Notes under the pieces: generated by a model
The model's database searches: none
What the model was told of the DNA's origin: nothing
What the model saw: only the letters and a program-made list of their open reading frames with translations
Source of the DNA: Proteles cristata cristata
Taxonomy: Eukaryota; Chordata; Mammalia; Carnivora; Hyaenidae
NCBI GenBank assembly: GCA_017311185.1
Contig: JAESUZ010004520.1
Location: 62,001-126,000 of the forward strand
Length of the DNA: 64,000 nt
Reading direction: 5' to 3'
In this document: piece after piece, positions 57,991 to 64,000 of the stretch
Position numbering within the stretch: position 1 is the first letter of the stretch
How the letters are laid out: every line of letters starts with the position of its first letter
Position numbers and translations under genes: made by a program

Positions 57991-60252
57991 TTAAATTTTA
58001 TTCTATATTTTGTGCTTTTACCTAGTTCTGTTTTCTTGATCCCCAAATGTCATAAGCATGTGTTTGTATGTACATTTGAGTGTTTTAATACAGTGTTCTT
58101 TAGGTTGTTTTTTACTACTTTGTATATGGGAACAAATTTACATCTTTGCAAATGATGTGATTTTGAACACTTAAATGCCATTCAGTAGCTCTCTCTTTCT
58201 TACTCTTCCACTCTTTTAACTTTCTTTAAAAAGCAAAAAAAGAAAAAAAAGAGAGAAATCCAGAAAACATGTAGAATTTATATACCTTCACTTTGAGCCT
58301 CTCAAGAATACCTTAATCCAGAGTAACTCATCCTTTGACCTTGAAACACTTTTAAAGCTAAGAAAGAAGAGTTTTTGCTATTTCTTTCTCACCGTTGCTG
58401 TCATGACAACTCCTGTTTATGCTTTTTTGTTCACATTTTTCTCTTTCCAATTTGTACATTTAAACTTACATCCATCAAAGTAACAAAGAAAATTCTAATA
58501 TTGACAGTTCCAACTTCTGGAATGTTTTAGACTTTTCCCACTGAGATAACTGAGTTTCTCTTTCATTATTTGCATCGGTGAAGGAGCAATTTTTTACTCA
58601 TTTATAACCATGACCTCCATGCCTAGCTCAGGTCTCATTATATATTAGGTGCTAAATAAAAGTTATTCAATAATGTTTATATCTGGATATTAATAAATCA
58701 TATGGCAGTCAGAATTCTTGTTTTCAGTTTCAAGCATTTAATCAGACTTCTGATTGTAGGTAACCAGTCTCTAAGTTGTCCGTTGCTGTGTCTTCTGTGA
58801 TTTAACGTCAATAAATATGAAAACAAATTAAAATTGCATGATTTTTAATCACTCTTTAGAATATTTCAGAGACTTAAAGTTCTGTGCTGCTTAGCAAGTC
58901 TATTATGAGTTTAGTGAATACTTTATCAAGGAAAAATAATAGCAGGGCATTCCTGTACTTGTTTCTCCAGGAGAGAGGTTCTTTTTTTTCGCTTCAGTTT
59001 GCAGATTACAAATGTTTTGCCTTTTGTAGTCATTTTGTACTATATGACATATTTTTTTTAGATTTCATATAGACTTGTACTAAAGTAACATTTATTTAAA
59101 AAGATAAGAGGGACTAATGAGACATGGACCAAATATAGTAGAGTCATAATTCAAATTTAGTGTGTTAAAAGTAAAACACATAAGTAAAATTTAATGTGTA
59201 CATAGTCCCTGAGCCTAATAAAACTTTGAAAATGAGAAGTATGGAAAATTATGAAGTATGAAAATCAATCATTCACAAATTTTGTGAATGTTAAGAAGCA
59301 AAAATTATAAAAATCTTTAAGTCAAGTGAAGACTGAAGATAACAGGTCTGTGTCCCCACGTAGAAGCAGTTGAAATTTTACGTCTAGTTAATTAAATATG
59401 ATGTTTTTTCATAAACCTGTTCCAAATTTTATATTCAAAAGAAAGGATAAAATTAACCTGAATGTGGAGAAAAATGTAGAGTCACAAGGCAATTATGTTA
59501 CAGTAATTAAGAATATAAAATTATAGAGTATTATCTCATTTAAGCAATATATTATTAATAATGTAATGAAAAATTATACAATATGATCTAGTAACTCATT
59601 TCTGGATAAGTTCAGTGGTACACAACAGGGTTTTTAGAACAAAGATCTTTGTTACTTACCTATAGAGTTTAAAACTAAAAATGAAGCATTCTGCAAATTT
59701 CCTGTCTTCTATATCTTCATGTTTACCAAAATACCACCTCTGCACTAGGAAGATAATGTATAAATGTAGAAACACATTCCCCTTTTAAAATTTTACGTCA
59801 GAGCCATTTTGTATGAATATTGTATCTTTAACTAATTTCGTTGAAAACAAACTGACTTTTGCAGCAATAATAAAAATATGTGGTTGGGAATTATGTTTCC
59901 AGCACAAAATGCTGAATATTTGACTACATTTCTTAAACTCTCCTTTCCCCCCAGTGCTTTAAAATAGCCACATGGGACTTAATTCTATAGGTGTATATTA
60001 AAAATAACTATATACTCTTTTAGCAATTCATAAGACATGGAAGGTTCTGAAAAAAATCTTATAACTGTTTTCATCCCACTTCTAACCCACCCATCCTCCA
60101 TCTCCATCCTGCCTTTCTAATGCTGTTTATTACTGTTTATGTAATTCTATATGTTTCTTTGATTATACAAACATTTACGTACACAATATTTAATTGATAT
60201 CATATGTCTGTGTTCAAGCAATAATAGCTTATACTCAATTAGAAGTAAACAC
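57991..60252. other. Mostly unique AT-rich sequence
   Basis: About 58605-58680 ('TATTAGGTGCTAAATAAAAG') looks like an L2 3' end. An A/GA-rich run at 58228-58258. No gene recognised. Confidence 0.4.
58605..58680 (+). mobile_element. L2 3' end fragment
   Basis: 'CCTAGCTCAGGTCTCATTAT' then 'TAGGTGCTAAATAAAAGTTA', consistent with an L2 terminus. Confidence 0.5.
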
Positions 60253-60270
60253 CTATTGCCATGGCAATAG
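60253..60270. promoter_or_regulatory. 18-bp perfect palindrome, X-box-like (RFX)
   Basis: CTATTGCCATGGCAATAG is its own reverse complement. The centre TTGCCATGGCAA matches the dimeric RFX-factor site (consensus GTTGCCATGGCAAC) at 12 of 14 positions. Surroundings are non-repetitive. Binding is inferred from motif only. Confidence 0.35.
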
Positions 60271-61737
60271 TTCCAATGCAAGACTGTATTTTCAATTCAG
60301 AGAACACAATTTCCCAGTTGCGTTCCCAGTAGTTCCTCAGAAACAGCTAGTAAGAATACATACAATTTATTACTTCTGCATAAATGACTGCTTCTGTTAG
60401 AGAACATAAAAAATAATATATTAAAATAATAAGTATGCTGGAGCATTGAAGAAAGTTTTAGGCCAAAATTTAAAATCACAAAGGCAGAAAATAGGAAAAT
60501 TAAAGCTTAGTTACCAAAGTTATCAACATTGCATATATTACAAAATGAAGTTCAACCTGAAGATATTGATTGCTGACAGCTCCATACGCGGTTCTTCCAA
60601 ATTCAAAATCACGACATCAAGACAAATCAGCATTTCTTTACAAAAATGTACATGCTTTCTACTTTAGGTTTTTAAACAGTAAAATGTTTCTAAGTTTGTT
60701 GTTGTAGATATTAACATAAATTGTTTAATTGTAGCAAGTGTATGGAAAAGTATTAAAATTTCCAGCATTTCCTAATATTTAATATTTTAGAATTTCAAAA
60801 TAGTCATGCAGAATAGGGGAAATCTAGTTACCATTTAGACATTTTGAAATGAATAAACATTGAAAAATTGTTTAGGGTATACATACATGGAGATTTTAAA
60901 AAATAATTATATTGAGAGACTTATCACGCTATTCAAATGAATATCTTCTCTGGAATAATAAAATTTATTAGTAATAAAAATATCTATTTTTTGGGTTCTT
61001 TATGTCTAAATTGACTAAAGCGATAACACTGAGAATTCTTATCCCGAAACAGAGCTTTACTTTTTCATAAATCTTTAGGAAGTTTCTTTATAGCAAAACA
61101 AACATATGCATACATAAATAACTACATATATAAATTATTGAATATGTAATTTATTGAATTTATATTTATTGAATAAGTACCATCTGCCAAGTGTTAAAGC
61201 ATTAAAGGATAAAGTGGGGGACAAGGTAAGAGTCTAAGCTCTAGAATATTAGTGAATATTAGGAGATATGGATGGAAATAAAGTATTCAAGGGTTTGAAG
61301 ACTAATTTCGATGAAAACCTCAATCTAATCTAATGTCACTGTTAATATCACATACCACTCAGAGTAGTTAGATGTATTTTTCTATTTGACCTTTCAGATC
61401 TCTATTTTGGCAGTCAGTCGTTTGAAGGAAGAGGTCATGTCCCAAGAATATAATACAGTAGTCTCTCATTGCTACAGAAACCGTTCATAGTACATATATC
61501 AATAAAACATATTTGACATAAATTTGCCTTTATTTTGCAATTCTTCATATTCAGCATCTTATCTATACAATAGGTTGGGACTTGCTCTATTAAACTCACT
61601 TTTGATAAGCTGTGACAGATGACATATGTTACCTATCCCAGCGGCATTTCTATTTTTAAAATAAAAAAAAATAAAATAAGAGAAGCTCTTCAATTTCCTG
61701 TTGCCTAAACTTTTATAAGTTTCTATATAATAAACTT
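60271..61737. other. Mostly unique AT-rich sequence
   Basis: About 61145-61230 ('GAATAAGTACCATCTGCCAA') may be an old L2-type fragment. No gene recognised. Confidence 0.4.
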
Positions 61738-61833
61738 TTTTTTGGTAGTCTCCACACCCAACATGGGGCTCAAACTCACAACCCTTATATTAAGAATTAC
61801 ACACTCTACTGACTGAGCCAGCCAGGTGCCCCT
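61738..61833 (-). mobile_element. tRNA-like SINE head only, reverse
   Basis: 'AACATGGGGCTCAAACTCAC', 'TACTGACTGAGCCAGCCAGG', 'TGCCCCT'. About 95 bases with a short T-run and no TC-rich body: a tail-less or older carnivore SINE form. Confidence 0.8.
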
Positions 61834-62309
61834 AAATAATAACCTTTCAAACCCAATTTTGAAGTAACCCAACTGAGTCATTTCTATAAAAACAAGCTTA
61901 ATTAATGCATAAGTAAATCACTCAAGGTAGATTTCAAGCTTTTGTGCAGTAACAAACAAATAAATAAATACACAAATGTAGAGGAAGGACTCTTTACAGA
62001 ATCCTTTAAATCAAGCCTGTAAAAGCCTAGCTACTTTGCGAACTGATTGGGTCAATCTATGTTGTTTTAAACCCAGAATGCCTTATAAAGCCTAACTAGA
62101 TTTCAAATCTACCAAAAAAGTTGTTAAAGTTGAATGGGAAAAAATAATGACAGGTCTTTAATACTGAATTTGTTCATTTTGTGTCCATTTAACTCCTGGT
62201 CTACATAAGCTGTGCTCATTAGGGGTTTTTTTCAGGGTTTTTTTTTTTTTTTTTTTTGCATATTGTTCCATATTTTAACCATTGAGAATCCACAACATTT
62301 AAAGTTTCA
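61834..62309. other. Unique sequence
   Basis: Short (AAAT) run near 61957-61970 and poly-T at about 62238-62258. Nothing else. Confidence 0.4.
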
Positions 62310-62600
62310 TATTGTTTATATAGTGGTGAGCACAGCAGACAGTCCCTGCCTTCAAGGAGTTTATTGTTTAGGACAAAGCAATGTACTTAGATAAAGCCAA
62401 TTTGCCAAATGCAATGAAGTGAGTATAGACTGAAGTTATAAAACCTGGTGTGATTTGTTTAGTGCTTGATGTAGTTTAATGGGATATTGGTGCTTGCATT
62501 TACCAAATAAAAAAGCCAGTATTTGAACTAAGGTTTGAATGCTTATGGATTTTAGGTAAGTAGAGAGTGCACAGTATAAGGAAAAATAAGGAGGAAGAAA
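62310..62600 (+). repeat. Old mammalian repeat, second decayed copy
   Basis: 'CAGTCCCTGCCTTCAAGGAG' and the following order resemble the repeat at 52490-52850. Confidence 0.45.
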
Positions 62601-62675
62601 GACCAGCAAGAAGACAGCCATGAAATTTAAGATTGCAGAAATAAGAGAAGGCATGATTTATTCAAGAAATTCTGA

Positions 62676-62885
62676 TGTAGGAGCATCTAGGTGGCTCTGT
62701 CAGTTAAGCATCCAACTTTGGCTCAGGTCCTGTTCTCACCATTTGGGAGTTCAAGCCCCACGGGCTCTGTGCTGACAGCTCAGAACATGGAGCCTGCTTC
62801 AGATTGTGTCTCTTTCTCTCTCTGCCCCTTACCCACTCATGCTCTGTCTCTGTCTCTCTCAAAAATAAATAAATATATTAAAAGA
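62676..62885 (+). mobile_element. Felid tRNA-Lys SINE, diverged
   Basis: 'GAGCATCTAGGTGGCTCTGT' head with a B-box-region deletion. TSD 'AAGAAATTCTGA' at 62664-62675 and 62886-62897. Confidence 0.94.
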
Positions 62886-62899
62886 AAGAAATTCTGAGT

Positions 62900-63255
62900 C
62901 TTAGGAAGTACATGATAAGCCCCAATATTATTCAAGGTGTAAAGAAGTCCTTAAAAAATGATGGAAGCCCCCCAAAAGACATCAGAGCCACCTTGAAGGG
63001 GCGTCCACTGGCCAAATCAGAGACAATTATGGCAATGGAATACATAATGTAGTATAAAGGATTGTAAGTATAAAATAATATGTCATGACTCCATTGTTGA
63101 TATATACAAATGAAGAAAGAAGTTAACACTCTTCCTTGAAGTTTAATTTCAAATAATAAATGTAGAAAGCATGATGATGGAATTAGAAAAATGGCCATTT
63201 AAAAAGTGCCATAGCAATACTTATTTCAGACAAGATTCATCAATGGATGTTAAAT
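62900..63255. other. Unique sequence
   Basis: Nothing recognised. Confidence 0.35.
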
Positions 63256-63430
63256 TTAAGAAATATATTTATTTTGAGAAAGAGAGCACATGTGTGTGAG
63301 TGGGGTAGGAACAAATAGGAAGAATCCCAAGTAAAGTCTGCACTGAAAGTGCCTCGATCACATGAACTGCGAGATCATGACCTGAACCGAAAAGTATGAT
63401 GCTTAATGGACCTGAGCCATCCAGGTAACT
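63256..63430 (-). mobile_element. Old carnivore SINE, reverse, very decayed
   Basis: 'ATATTTATTTTGAGAAAGAG', 'TGCGAGATCATGACCTGAAC', 'CTGAGCCATCCAGGTAAC'. The middle has a deletion. Confidence 0.8.
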
Positions 63431-64000
63431 GGATATTACAGTTAATAAGCAAAAATATTATAATAATATCTTTATATATTATCAAAGTTTATCTCTGTAA
63501 ATTATCTATTAATTCAAAGAGAAAAATAAAGAAGACTGACAGTACTTAAAGAAGTGAACAGTGTGTACATCACCTGCAACGGGACAAATCAGTATTGTAT
63601 TTCTCTTGATATGTGTCCCTTGAAGGATACAACATCACCTCTGTGCTATTTCTGCCCCAAACCCTTAACCTGTATTGGATCATAATGACATTTCAGGAAA
63701 ATGCAAAATGAAGGGTATTGCACAAAATGACTTCTCTATCTATACTCTTTAGAAGTATTGAAGTCATGAAGAATACTTAAGGAAATGTTCCAGATTAAAA
63801 GAGAATGATGAGACATGAAAACTATCTACCAGTTGTGATTCTGAACTGAATTCCGACTAAACCATTAAGTATTTGCTTTTGCTATATAATATAGGAAATT
63901 AAGTAATTGTTGTATTTGAGATCTATATTGCATTGTAGTTAATTTCCTGATTTGATAATTATATATAGTTATACAAGAGAAAGTCATTGCTTTTAGGAAA
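63431..64000. other. Unique AT-rich sequence to window end
   Basis: Nothing recognised. Confidence 0.35.

Overview
This is mammalian nuclear DNA, almost certainly from a cat-family (Felidae) or closely related feliform carnivore. The evidence is about thirty copies of the tRNA-Lys-derived carnivore SINE in its felid form (head 'GGGGCGCCTGGGTGGCTCAG' or 'CTTAGTCGG', B-box 'GGTTCGAGCCC', TC-rich tail ending in AAATAAATAAA), together with carnivore-type L1 LINEs and older MIR, L2 and MaLR remnants. Base composition is AT-rich. I found no functional protein-coding gene, rRNA, tRNA gene, CRISPR array or prokaryotic-style system. The long open frames are all L1 ORF2 remnants, SINE read-through or chance. 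The window is best read as a gene desert or the inside of a very large intron.

Layout: 0-2 kb is an old minus-strand L1 with two SINEs in it. 3-5.6 kb holds SINEs and an L1 whose 5' part is inverted (twin priming). 5.6-14 kb is mostly unique sequence with one MIR and three SINEs. 14.1-17.4 kb holds two plus-strand L1 pieces in non-collinear order. 18.6-31 kb is SINE-rich, with long unique stretches and a few old repeats. 34.3-39.9 kb is the most structured region: a processed PPIA (cyclophilin A) pseudogene split by a 4.8-kb insertion. The insertion contains a minus-strand L1 that keeps its 5'UTR but has lost its 3' end; the L1 carries several SINEs and lies between 58-bp inverted repeats. 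40-50 kb is unique sequence with SINEs, MIRs and a MaLR LTR fragment. 50.3-52.2 and 55.9-58 kb are two more minus-strand L1s, the first with a SINE-in-SINE nest. 58-64 kb is mostly unique sequence with L2-type remnants.

No set of genes works together here. The information is in the order of insertions, which nesting and target-site duplications (TSDs) allow to be read, and in a few possible regulatory or exon-like signals. These are a 36-codon open frame ending at a good splice donor at 11.9 kb, an 18-bp X-box-like palindrome at 60.25 kb, and homeodomain/octamer motif clusters at 25.2 and 54.7 kb. I see no convincing undescribed biological system. The most unusual items are the split pseudogene with its inverted-repeat-flanked, 3'-less L1, and a SINE inserted together with an inverted second SINE tail at 35.85-36.16 kb. 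Repeat calls come from remembered consensus sequences without alignment, so most repeat ends are good to about 10-30 bases; those set by TSDs are more exact.
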